Source: RYN-124 sp033851845
Lineage (GTDB): Bacteria > Actinomycetota > Actinomycetes > Mycobacteriales > SCTD01
DNA length: 64,000 nucleotides
Direction: 5' to 3'
Assembly: GCA_033851845.1 (NCBI GenBank)
Contig: JAWWOH010000111.1
Location: 1 to 64,000 of the forward strand
Shown here: positions 9,535 through 17,372 of the stretch, in pieces
How positions within the stretch are numbered: the first letter of the stretch is position 1
Layout: the number at the start of each line of letters is the position of its first letter
The notes under the pieces: model-generated
The model's input: only the letters and a program-made list of their open reading frames with translations
The model's database searches: none
What the model was told of the DNA's origin: nothing
Made by a program: the position numbers and the translations under genes

Positions 9535-10992
9535 ATGACCCGCCGCAGCCTCCTGACCCGGCTCGACAAGGCAGACCTCGCCCTCTATCGCAAGGCCGCG
9601 ACCTCCCACACGCCCGTCCTCGACGCCGTGCTCCCCAAGCTGACGAGCTCGGCCAACCACGGGATCCTGTGGTTCGCCATCTCGGTGCTGCTCGCCGGTG
9701 GCAACCGGCGACGCGCGGCCGTGCGCGGACTCGCCTCGCTGGGTGTCGCCAGTGCGATGGCGAACCTCCCGTTGAAGTACGCCGCCCGCCGGTCGCGCCC
9801 CGAGCTGGTCCCGGTCCCGTTGCCTCGGCGGTTGCTCAACCAGCCGACCACCTCGTCGTTCCCGAGCGGCCACTCCGCGTCGGCAGGGGCCTTCGCGACC
9901 GGGGTCGCGCTGGAGGATCCCCTGATCGGCGTGCCCGTGGCCGTCCTGGCGGCCGGTGTCGCCTACGGGCGGGTGCACACCGGCGTGCACTACCCCGGCG
10001 ACGTGGTGGCCGGACTCGCGCTGGGCATCGGCTCCGCCGTTCTCGTACGACGGGTGTGGCCGGTCAAGCCGGATCGACCGGCCTTCGCGCGACCGGCCCG
10101 CAAGCCGGCGCCGGCCCTGCCCGACGGCGACGGCCTCGTCGTCGTCATCAACGAGACGGCGGGGTCGGGCGAACGCGCGGACGACGTCGAGAAGGAGCTG
10201 CGCGCCGCGCTGTCCAAGGTCGAAGTCATCCGCTGCGCGGCAGGCGGCGACGTCGCCGACTGCCTCCGCGAGGCCGCGAAACACGCGAAGGTCCTCGGTG
10301 TCATGGGCGGTGACGGCACGGTCAACTGTGCCGCCGGCATCGCCCTCGATGCGAAGCTGCCGCTGGCGGTCGTCCCCGGCGGCACGCTCGACCACTTCGC
10401 CGGCGAGATCGGGATCGCCGAGCTCTCGGACGTCATCGAAGCCGTGCGCACCGGCTCGGCGGTCGAGATCTCCGTCGGCAGTGCCGACCCGGAGGGACGT
10501 GACCTGTACTTCCTCAACACCTTCGCGCTCGGCCTCTACCCCGAGCTGGTCAAGGAACGGGAGAAGCACGAGAAGCGGCTCGGCAAGTGGCCGGCGATGG
10601 CCCTCGCTCTCACGCGCGTGCTGCCCGGCGCGGACGCGGTGTTCGTCGAGGTCGACGGCCAACCGCGGCGGCTCTGGACCCTGTTCGGCGGCAACGGCCA
10701 CTACCACCCCGCCGGCTTCGCGCCGAGCTGGCGCGAGCGGCTCGACGACGACTGCATCGACGTCCGGCTCATCGACGCCGACCACAAGCTCTCGCGACTG
10801 CGCCTCGTCACGGCCATCCTCAGTGGCCGCCTCGGCAAGAGCAGCGTCTACGAGCAGCGGCTGGTCGGCTCGCTGCCGATCCGGTCGCGGCAGGGCGGGC
10901 TGCGCCTCGCGCGCGACGGTGAGGTCACCGACGGGCCCGGCCACCTGACCCTGCGCGCCGCCGCCGACAAGCTGGTCGTGTACCTGCCATGA
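9535..10992 (+). CDS. PAP2 phosphatase-diacylglycerol kinase fusion
   Basis: 485 residues with two lipid-metabolism domains. The N-terminal PAP2 domain (about 20-175) carries KYAARRSRP, SFPSGHSAS and GRVHTGVHYPGDVVAG, the three-part acid phosphatase signature, with hydrophobic helices. The C-terminal half (about 200-485) is a DAGK/sphingosine-kinase catalytic domain, with NETAGSG, the ATP-site MGGDGTVN and PGGTLDHFA. It may interconvert phosphatidic acid, diacylglycerol or an undecaprenyl-type lipid phosphate at the membrane. A TAACAG box 7 bases before ATG suggests a leaderless transcript. It overlaps the next PAP2 gene by 4 bp (ATGA), so the two are translationally coupled. Confidence 0.85.
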   Translation: MTRRSLLTRLDKADLALYRKAATSHTPVLDAVLPKLTSSANHGILWFAISVLLAGGNRRRAAVRGLASLGVASAMANLPLKYAARRSRPELVPVPLPRRLLNQPTTSSFPSGHSASAGAFATGVALEDPLIGVPVAVLAAGVAYGRVHTGVHYPGDVVAGLALGIGSAVLVRRVWPVKPDRPAFARPARKPAPALPDGDGLVVVINETAGSGERADDVEKELRAALSKVEVIRCAAGGDVADCLREAAKHAKVLGVMGGDGTVNCAAGIALDAKLPLAVVPGGTLDHFAGEIGIAELSDVIEAVRTGSAVEISVGSADPEGRDLYFLNTFALGLYPELVKEREKHEKRLGKWPAMALALTRVLPGADAVFVEVDGQPRRLWTLFGGNGHYHPAGFAPSWRERLDDDCIDVRLIDADHKLSRLRLVTAILSGRLGKSSVYEQRLVGSLPIRSRQGGLRLARDGEVTDGPGHLTLRAAADKLVVYLP

Positions 10993-11699
10993 CGTCGGAA
11001 GAGCGGCGCGGACTGCGGCCGGCGCTGCTTGCGGCCGGCCTGTTCGTCCTTGTCGTCTGCGTCGTGCCGATCGGCGCACTGGTGCGCAGCAACTGGGGCC
11101 CGCTCATCCGGCTCGACGACAGGGTCGAGCGGTCGGTGCACGAGGACGCCATCGAGCATGGCGCGATCCGCGCCGTGGCGAAGGTGCTGACCCAGCTCGG
11201 GGCACCGGTGCTGGTGCAGCTCGCGACCGCGCTGCTCGCCGGCTGGCTGCTGTGGCGCGTGCACCGGCGGCTGGCGCTCTACCTCGCGTCGTGCGTCGCC
11301 GGTGCCTATGCCCTGTCGACCACCGGCAAGCTGCTCGTCGACCGTGCCCGCCCGGTGTTCGACGACCCGATCGCGCACGCCCGCGGCGCGTCGTTCCCGT
11401 CCGGGCACGCGACCGGCTCCGCAGCGTTCTACCTCGCGCTCGCGGTCATCCTGCTGTCGCTGCTCAGCTGGCCGCGCCGCGGTTGGCTGTTGCTGATGGC
11501 GGTCGTGGTGCCGCTCGTCGTTGCCGCCACCCGCGTCGTCCTCGGCGTGCACTACGTCTCGGACGTCACGGCCGGCCTGCTGATCGGCTGGGGTTGGACC
11601 GCGGCATGCACCGCCTTGTTCACCGCGTGGCGGGCGCAGGAAGGCCGACCGGTCGAGCCGCTCGAGGAGGGCATCGAGCCCGAGGCCGCAACGACATGA
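10989..11699 (+). CDS. PAP2 superfamily membrane phosphatase
   Basis: 236-residue integral membrane phosphatase. Signature motifs: KLLVDRARP, SFPSGHATGSAAFY and RVVLGVHYVSDVTAG, giving the two catalytic histidines and the Arg/Lys phosphate site, with about six hydrophobic segments. The likely substrates are lipid phosphates such as phosphatidic acid or undecaprenyl diphosphate. It overlaps the PAP2-kinase gene upstream and the PHP gene downstream by ATGA, so the three form one operon. The two PAP2 enzymes probably differ in substrate. Confidence 0.82.
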   Translation: MTSEERRGLRPALLAAGLFVLVVCVVPIGALVRSNWGPLIRLDDRVERSVHEDAIEHGAIRAVAKVLTQLGAPVLVQLATALLAGWLLWRVHRRLALYLASCVAGAYALSTTGKLLVDRARPVFDDPIAHARGASFPSGHATGSAAFYLALAVILLSLLSWPRRGWLLLMAVVVPLVVAATRVVLGVHYVSDVTAGLLIGWGWTAACTALFTAWRAQEGRPVEPLEEGIEPEAATT

Positions 11700-12718
11700 G
11701 GGACCCCGCGGCCGACCTTCGCCGCATCGCGTTCTGCCTCGAGCGGGCGCTCGAGCCGTCGTACCGGGTCAAGGCCTTTCGTACGGCGGCGGCGACCGTC
11801 GACGGCATCGACCGCGACGAGCTCGAGCACCGGGCGGCGGCCGGCAACCTCGAGGAGCTCAAGGGCATCGGCAAGGTCACGGCCACCGTCATCACCGAGT
11901 CGCTAGCCGGGGAAGAGCCGGTCTACCTCCGGCGCGTGGAGTCGATGGGACTGTCGCCCGTCGCGCAGCAGGCCGACGACCTGCGGGAGCTGCTCAAGGG
12001 CGACTGCCACGTGCACAGCGACTGGTCCGACGGCGGCTCACCGATCGAGGAGATGGCGACGGCCGCGCGCGACCTCGGCCACGAGTACATGGTGCTCACG
12101 GACCACTCGCCCCGGCTCACCGTCGCCAACGGTCTCAGCCCCGAGCGACTGCGCCAGCAGCTCGACCTCGTCGACGAGATCAACGAGCGGCTGACTCCCT
12201 TCCGGATCCTCACCGGCATCGAGTGCGACATCAACCTCGACGGCTCGCTCGACCAGGAGCCCGAGCTGCTCGAGCGACTCGATGTCGTCGTGGCGAGCGT
12301 GCACAGCAAGCTGCGGATGCCGTCGGACGAGATGACACCGCGGATGGTCGCCGCGATCAGCAACCCCCACACCGACATCCTCGGGCACTGCACCGGCCGG
12401 CTCGTCACGGGGCGCGGGCGCCCCGAATCGGAGTTCGATGCCGAGGTGGTCTTCGCCGCGTGCGCGCAGTTTGACGTCGCGGTCGAGATCAACAGCCGTC
12501 CGGAGCGCAAGGACCCGCCGAAGCGACTGCTGCGCCTTGCCGTCGAGGCGGGCTGCAAGGTGTCGATCGACACCGACGCGCATGCCCCGGGTCAGCTGTC
12601 CTGGCAGCCGATCGGCTGCGAGCGCGCGGTGCTGTGCGGGGTTCAGCCCGAGAGCATCGTCAACGCGTGGAGCGCGGACGACCTGCTCAGCTGGACCGGC
12701 CGCGCTGCTGCGGGATGA
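11696..12718 (+). CDS. PHP domain phosphoesterase with helix-hairpin-helix N-terminus
   Basis: 340 residues starting at ATG 11696 in an ATGA overlap. The N-terminus (1-95) is a PolX-like helical region with an HhH motif (NLEELKGIGKVTATVI). The PHP phosphoesterase follows: HVHSDWSDGG, LTDHSP, GIECDI, ASVHSKL, GHCTGR, EINSRP and DTDAHAPGQL supply the metal ligands. It resembles the C-terminal exonuclease half of bacterial PolX, without the polymerase fold, so nuclease or histidinol-phosphatase-like activity is possible. It overlaps the following convergent gene by 32 bp. Confidence 0.8.
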   Translation: MRDPAADLRRIAFCLERALEPSYRVKAFRTAAATVDGIDRDELEHRAAAGNLEELKGIGKVTATVITESLAGEEPVYLRRVESMGLSPVAQQADDLRELLKGDCHVHSDWSDGGSPIEEMATAARDLGHEYMVLTDHSPRLTVANGLSPERLRQQLDLVDEINERLTPFRILTGIECDINLDGSLDQEPELLERLDVVVASVHSKLRMPSDEMTPRMVAAISNPHTDILGHCTGRLVTGRGRPESEFDAEVVFAACAQFDVAVEINSRPERKDPPKRLLRLAVEAGCKVSIDTDAHAPGQLSWQPIGCERAVLCGVQPESIVNAWSADDLLSWTGRAAAG

Positions 12719-13520
12719 GCGCGGTGACCGACTCGGTCAGCAGGCGGGTGGTCTCGTCGGGGAGCGTGTCGGCGACCAGCAGGGCGCAGGCCGCGTCGAG
12801 GCACAGCGTCATCACCCGCTCGTTCTCACGCTCGTCGACGTCGGCATCGCGGCACGCACGGCATGAGCGGAGCAGTCCCTCGGTGCCGCTGCGCCGTACC
12901 AACGCCCACACACGTCGGCGACTGGTCAGCACGGCGGCCTGGAACGCCTCCGCGCGCGCATCGGCGCGCTCGCTCTCGCCGGCGTAGGAGCGGTCCACCA
13001 AGGCGTCGTAGATCCGCCGCCCCTCGATGTCGTGGCAACGGGCCGACAGCGTCGGCATCATCGCCAGCAGCGCCTTGACCTGATCCGCGTTGGGTCCGAG
13101 GTCGGGCTCGTCCACGGTGTGCTCGGGGTAGACGACGCGCCACGCGCGCATGAGCGCGGCGTACTCCGCCCGGGACAGGATCGGCTTCGCGTATGACGCG
13201 GCGATCGCGTCGCGGACGGCCTTCAGCGCCGTGGTCGTGACGTCGCTGGCGACGGTGACGTAGGCGGCTTCGCCACGGATGTCGTCGTCGAAGAGCGCGC
13301 CCACGGCCTCGAACGCGGACAGCGCCTCGAGCACCAGCGGGCTGTCGGGGGACAGGGCCCGGTCACGGGCCTCGGCGACGGCGACGGTGTTGTTCCAGGC
13401 GTCCGCCAGGCGCGGCAGGTCGGCGTCGCGGATGTGCGCGAGCTGGGCGAGCACGCCGAGGATCTCGGTGAGGTTCGGATGCTCCTCGAGCATCGAGATG
13501 GTGCTTGCCCGTCGGCTCAT
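12687..13520 (-). CDS. Hypothetical alpha-helical protein
   Basis: 277 residues, mostly helical and acidic (SMLEEHPNLTEILGVLAQLAHIRDADLPRLADAWNN split over the first helices), with no recognised domain. ATG 13520 was chosen because GGAAGAGG lies about 6 bases upstream. A paired Cys (CRACRD near residue 220) and a Cys in MTLCLDAACALL near residue 240 may be structural. Transcribed alone, convergent with the PHP gene, with the two 3' ends overlapping. Function unknown. Confidence 0.62.
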   Translation of the reverse strand: MSRRASTISMLEEHPNLTEILGVLAQLAHIRDADLPRLADAWNNTVAVAEARDRALSPDSPLVLEALSAFEAVGALFDDDIRGEAAYVTVASDVTTTALKAVRDAIAASYAKPILSRAEYAALMRAWRVVYPEHTVDEPDLGPNADQVKALLAMMPTLSARCHDIEGRRIYDALVDRSYAGESERADARAEAFQAAVLTSRRRVWALVRRSGTEGLLRSCRACRDADVDERENERVMTLCLDAACALLVADTLPDETTRLLTESVTALIPQQRGRSS

Positions 13521-13690
13521 CGCGCGCCTCTTCCGCCAGTTCCCCTTTGGATACTGCGGCACCGCGGGGCGGTTTCTGGAGCGACTCGCCAGAGATGGTT
13601 CGCACGGGTGGGTCCGGGATGGCCCGGTTGCGCGGCTTTGCCCCGTTCTCATGACACGTCGAGGTAACCCGGCGGCTCTAGCCTCGACCG

Positions 13691-14917
13691 GTGAGGTTCC
13701 TGTTCCACCCGCCCGCCGAGAGCGCTGCCGAGCTGCTCACCCTCCCGTGGCACCTGCCCCTGGAGGACTGGCTGGACCCGCGGCTGGTGGAGGTCCCCAC
13801 CGGCGGGCTGCACCGGCATGTCGTGCGGTTCGTCGAGGTGGCCGGCGACGTCTACGCCCTCAAGGAGCTCTCCGAGCGGCTGGCTCGCCGCGAGTACGAC
13901 ATCCTCGGCTTCCTCGCCTCTCTGCAGCTGCCCGCGGTGCGGGCGCTCGGGGTGGCCGTGGACCGGCCCGAGCTCGACGCGATTCTGGTCACGGAGTTCC
14001 TGCCGTTCTCCACGACGTACAGATCGCTGTTCGCAACGCCGCGCGGCGGCTATCCCACCGAGCGGCTGCTGGACGCGCTCGTGCAGCTGCTGGCCCGGCT
14101 GCACCTCGCCGGCGTCTTCTGGGGGGACTGCTCGCTGTCCAACACGCTGTTCCGGCTCGATGCCGGCGCGCTGGCGGCGTACCTCGTCGATGCCGAGACC
14201 AGCGAGCGGCAGCCGACTCTCACTGATGGCCTGCGCCGCCACGACATCGCGTTGGCGCACGACCTCGTCGCGGGCGAGCTGATGGACCTGGAAGCGGCCG
14301 AGCTGCTACCCGCTGGCGTCGATCCCGTCGCGTTCGCAGACGAGCTGGTACGCCGGTACGACGCGCTCTGGCAGGAGCTCACCGCCGAGGAGATCGTGCC
14401 TGCGCAGGAGCAGCGGTATCGCATCACGCAGCGCGTGCGGCGGCTAAACGAGCTCGGCTTCGATGTGGACGAGCTCGAGCTCGTCGAGACTCCGGGCGGC
14501 AACGTCCTGAAGGTGCGGACCCGGGTCGCCGAACCCGGTCACGCGCGCCGCGAGCTGCAGTCACTCACCGGCCTGGCGGTCGAGGAGAACCAGGCGCGAC
14601 GACTGCTCGGCGACATCGCCGGCTATCGCGCGCACCTCGAGCGCAAGACCGGCGAGCCCGTCACGAGAGCGCTGGCAGCTTCGCGATGGCTGACCGACGT
14701 CTACGCGAAGGTCGTCGGTGCGGTGCCGCCGGCACTGCGCGATCGGCTGTCGCCGGCGGAGCTGTTCCACGAGGTGCTGGAGCACCGCTGGTACCGGTCC
14801 GAAGCGGAAGGGCGTGACGTCGGAACGACCGAGGCCGCTCAGTCCTACTTCAGCAAGGTGCTGCCCGATGTGCCGGTCGAGTTCACCGCGACGCCGCCGC
14901 TGCGGTCGCCGGACTAG
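13691..14917 (+). CDS. DUF4032 protein with lipopolysaccharide-kinase-like N-terminus
   Basis: 408 residues from GTG 13691. The N-terminal half looks like a small kinase fold: YALKELSERLARREYDIL (Lys and helix C-like Glu), then LARLHLAGVFWGDCSLSNTLF, which parallels the kinase catalytic loop (D..NxL), and AYLVDAETSER as the DFG-like Asp. The C-terminal half from about 230 (RYRITQRVRRLNELGFDVDELEL) is the DUF4032 region of actinobacteria. It ends 4 bp inside the convergent DUF2795 gene. Substrate unknown. Confidence 0.75.
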   Translation: MRFLFHPPAESAAELLTLPWHLPLEDWLDPRLVEVPTGGLHRHVVRFVEVAGDVYALKELSERLARREYDILGFLASLQLPAVRALGVAVDRPELDAILVTEFLPFSTTYRSLFATPRGGYPTERLLDALVQLLARLHLAGVFWGDCSLSNTLFRLDAGALAAYLVDAETSERQPTLTDGLRRHDIALAHDLVAGELMDLEAAELLPAGVDPVAFADELVRRYDALWQELTAEEIVPAQEQRYRITQRVRRLNELGFDVDELELVETPGGNVLKVRTRVAEPGHARRELQSLTGLAVEENQARRLLGDIAGYRAHLERKTGEPVTRALAASRWLTDVYAKVVGAVPPALRDRLSPAELFHEVLEHRWYRSEAEGRDVGTTEAAQSYFSKVLPDVPVEFTATPPLRSPD

Positions 14918-15324
14918 AAGCGCTGCGCCTCGACGCCGCCGTTGAGGGCGGACCAGGCGTCCTGCATGTTCTCGAACGGGCGTCCCGCGGGCAGGTCACG
15001 AAGCCGGTTGAGGACGCGCTCGGGGGCGTTCAGCTCGGCCGCCTTGAACAGCAGCTGCTCGGCGTCGCACGGCCAGCACTCCTTGCCGAGGTACGACGCG
15101 ATCTCGGAGCGCAGCTCGACGTCTGCCTCGGTCATCCCCTCCGGGATGCCGCCGGCGAGGGTGCCGTCTGGGACCAGGTCGACGTCGGGCTGGTCCTCCC
15201 CGGAGGGCTCCGCGGAGTTCCAGTCCTCGCCTCGGGTCTCCCGGCCGGCCGTCATCATGCCGCGCACCTCCGCCTCGAGGGCGTCGTCCATGCGGGCGCT
15301 GTGCTTGTCGCTGCCTCGTTCCAT
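14914..15324 (-). CDS. DUF2795 domain protein
   Basis: 136 residues. The first half is acidic and disordered (SAEPSGEDQPDVDLVPDG). The second half is a DUF2795 helical domain: SYLGKECWPCDAEQLLFKAAELNAPERVLNRL then DLPAGRPFENMQDAW, i.e. the 'L....P....L...A...A...V...L..LP...F....D' pattern. The function of this family is unknown. Here the usual YP is WP, with two nearby cysteines (CWPC). Confidence 0.7.
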   Translation of the reverse strand: MERGSDKHSARMDDALEAEVRGMMTAGRETRGEDWNSAEPSGEDQPDVDLVPDGTLAGGIPEGMTEADVELRSEIASYLGKECWPCDAEQLLFKAAELNAPERVLNRLRDLPAGRPFENMQDAWSALNGGVEAQRF

Positions 15325-15419
15325 GCAGCCCGTCTACCCACGTCCGGGGCTGCTGACACGGCATACCGATCTGCCCCTGGGGACAGGTAAAGACCTGGCG
15401 AACCGGGCATAGGTACGAC

Positions 15420-15572
15420 GTGGACGACAACCGGAGACGGCCCTCTTCCTGGCCCGCGTCGCTGCTGCCGAGCATGGCGCTGGTCGCCCTGCTGGCCGGT
15501 GGCGCGGCTGCGGCGACCAACTCCAGCGACGAGGCACCCGTCCTCGACATGACCGTCACCACCACCAAGTAG
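15420..15572 (+). CDS. Small single-TM or secreted peptide, hypothetical
   Basis: 50-codon ORF starting at GTG 15420: a basic start (DDNRRRPSS), a hydrophobic run (LLPSMALVALLAGGAAAA) and a short polar tail ending VTTTK. It reads as a signal-anchor or signal peptide with little mature sequence. A TAGGTACGACG stretch just before the GTG could serve as a leaderless -10 box. The stop codon touches the modular repeat element, as does the stop of the 58.3-kb gene next to the second copy. Could be a chance ORF. Confidence 0.4.
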   Translation: MDDNRRRPSSWPASLLPSMALVALLAGGAAAATNSSDEAPVLDMTVTTTK

Positions 15573-16031
15573 CCGCCCCTCCCGCCAGGTCCGCGGGCTC
15601 CACGCCGCCGGCGGCCTGTGCGCTGGGTTCGCTGCCGCGGAAGCGATCACTTTCGCTTCCCTGCTGAGATCGGAGCTCTGACCGCCGAAAAGCTCCGATC
15701 TCAGCAGGGAAGCGCTACCCCCCCCCGCCAGGGAGTCGCACCTGCCACCAACCCGCTCCGGCGTACCAGAAGTGGGGGTTACGGATGAGATCGGAGCCAC
15801 GAGGGCGTTCGGGCTCGGATCTGAGCCGGGAAGAGCCCGCGGTCCGGGCGGCCGGCGTACGGGAAGTGGGTTTCGCGAGAGCCCTGGCGCCACCGGCGTC
15901 CATCGTCGATCAGGTTGGAGAAGCCAGCTGCGCCCGAATCGGCCCCGGACTCTCCAACCTGATCGCCGCAAGGCGCCGGACGCGGTGTGCCGCTGCGCTG
16001 CCCGCCGTCGTACGGGAGGTGGGGTTCGCGC
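15573..16031. repeat. Modular hairpin repeat element, copy 1
   Basis: 459 bp without genes between the TAG at 15570 and the end of aceE at 16032. Hairpin A is a perfect 24-bp inverted repeat, 15654-15677 with 15691-15714, 13-base loop. A degenerate second A-like hairpin lies at about 15784-15833. Hairpin B is a perfect 15-bp inverted repeat, 15907-15921 with 15951-15965, 29-base loop. Between modules lies the motif GGCGTACGRGARGTGGG at about 15760, 15853 and 16005. Copy 2 at 58712-59090 keeps the same order without the second A module. It may act as a bidirectional terminator or REP-like element. Confidence 0.85.
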
Positions 16032-17372
16032 TTACTCGGCGGCGCCTTCGGTCGTGTCCTTCTCCGGCGGCAGCAGCTCGTCGCGCAGCCGGTACTTCTC
16101 GACCGCCTGAGCCGGTACGCCGGCGTCGACCTCCCCGCGGTGCACCAGCTCGATGAGCGCGGCGACGGCGATCGACTCCGGGTCGATGTGGAAGTGCCGC
16201 CGCAGCGACGCGCGCGTGTCGGAGCGGCCGAACCCGTCGGTGCCCAGTGAGGTCCAGTCGCCCGGCACCCATCGGCTGATCGCGTCGGGCACGGCGCGCA
16301 TCCAGTCGCTCACCGCGACGATCGGCCCGACCGTCGACATCAGTGCCTGGGTGATGTACGGCGTACGCCGCTCGTCGCCCGGGTGCAGCAGGTTGTGCTG
16401 CTCGCACTCGATGGCCTCGCGGCGCAGCTCGTTCCAGCTCGTGACGCTCCAGACATCGGCTGCGATGCCCCAGTCGAGGTGAAGCAGTCGCTGCGCGTCC
16501 ATCGCCAGCCGCACGGTGATGCCACTCGCCAGGATCTGCGCGCGCGGCCCTTCCACCTTCGACTCGCTGTAGCGGTAGAGCCCGCGCAGCACGCCCTCGC
16601 GCAGCCGCGGGATGTCCGGCATCGCCGGCTGCGGGTACGGCTCGTTGTAGACGGACAGGTAGTAGAAGACGTCCTCGCTGTCCGGCCCGTACATCCGGTG
16701 CAGCCCGTCCTCGACGATGAACGCGACCTCGTACCCGAACGCCGGGTCATAGGCGACCACCGCCGGGTTGGTCGACGCGAGCAGCATCGAGTGCCCGTCC
16801 TGGTGCTGCAGCCCCTCGCCGTTCAACGTCGTACGGCCCGCCGTCGCGCCGAGCAGGAAGCCGCGGCCGAGCTGGTCGGCGAACGCCCACATCTGGTCGC
16901 CGGTGCGCTGGAAGCCGAACATCGAGTAGAAGACGTAGACCGGGATCATCGGCTCGGCATGCGTCGCGTACGACGTACCGGCAGCGATGACCGACGCCAT
17001 CGACCCGGCCTCGGTGATGCCCTCGTGCAGGATCTGGCCGATCGTCGACTCCTTGTAGGACAGCAGCAGCTCGCGGTCGACGGCCTCGTAGCGCTGACCG
17101 AACGGCGAGTAGATCTTCGCTGTCGGGAACATCGCGTCCATGCCGAAGGTGCGCGCCTCGTCAGGGATCACCGGCACGAACCGCGCGCCGATGCCCTTGT
17201 CCTTCATCAGGTCCTTGAGCAGCCGGACGAACGCCATCGTCGTCGCGACGGCCTGCTTGCCGGAGCCCGCCTTCAGCTCGTCGTACACCTCGGGCTTGGG
17301 CAGGTCGAGCGGCTTCGCACGTACGTCGCGCTTCGGCAGCGACCCGCCGAGCTGCGCGCGGCGCTCCTTCAT
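16032..17372 (-). CDS. aceE: Pyruvate dehydrogenase E1 (homodimeric type), C-terminal half
   Basis: 446 residues matching the second half of AceE. It starts at an ATG that directly follows the TAA of the upstream half, in the same frame. It contains the pyrimidine-binding region (FVPVIPDEARTFGMD, SPFGQRYEAVDRELLLSYKEST, GQILHEGITEAGSMAS), the LNGEGLQHQDGHS loop and the C-terminal domain (RSDTRASLRRHFHID). Together with 17373-18770 it equals a normal length AceE of about 910 residues. AceE oxidatively decarboxylates pyruvate with thiamine diphosphate and passes the acetyl group to E2. See the findings for the in-frame stop. Confidence 0.88.
   Translation of the reverse strand: MKERRAQLGGSLPKRDVRAKPLDLPKPEVYDELKAGSGKQAVATTMAFVRLLKDLMKDKGIGARFVPVIPDEARTFGMDAMFPTAKIYSPFGQRYEAVDRELLLSYKESTIGQILHEGITEAGSMASVIAAGTSYATHAEPMIPVYVFYSMFGFQRTGDQMWAFADQLGRGFLLGATAGRTTLNGEGLQHQDGHSMLLASTNPAVVAYDPAFGYEVAFIVEDGLHRMYGPDSEDVFYYLSVYNEPYPQPAMPDIPRLREGVLRGLYRYSESKVEGPRAQILASGITVRLAMDAQRLLHLDWGIAADVWSVTSWNELRREAIECEQHNLLHPGDERRTPYITQALMSTVGPIVAVSDWMRAVPDAISRWVPGDWTSLGTDGFGRSDTRASLRRHFHIDPESIAVAALIELVHRGEVDAGVPAQAVEKYRLRDELLPPEKDTTEGAAE

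Noticed and set aside
7918..11079. A long minus-strand open frame continuing upstream of parE across the deaminase, DUF3145 and PAP2 genes
   Set aside because: The translation upstream of 7845 is low-complexity Arg/Gly/Ala sequence antisense to well-conserved genes; parE homology starts with YTARHL shortly after 7845.
15420..16031. Protein-coding genes inside the modular repeat element
   Set aside because: Open frames here are Arg/Pro-rich, cross the hairpins and do not stay in frame between the two element copies.
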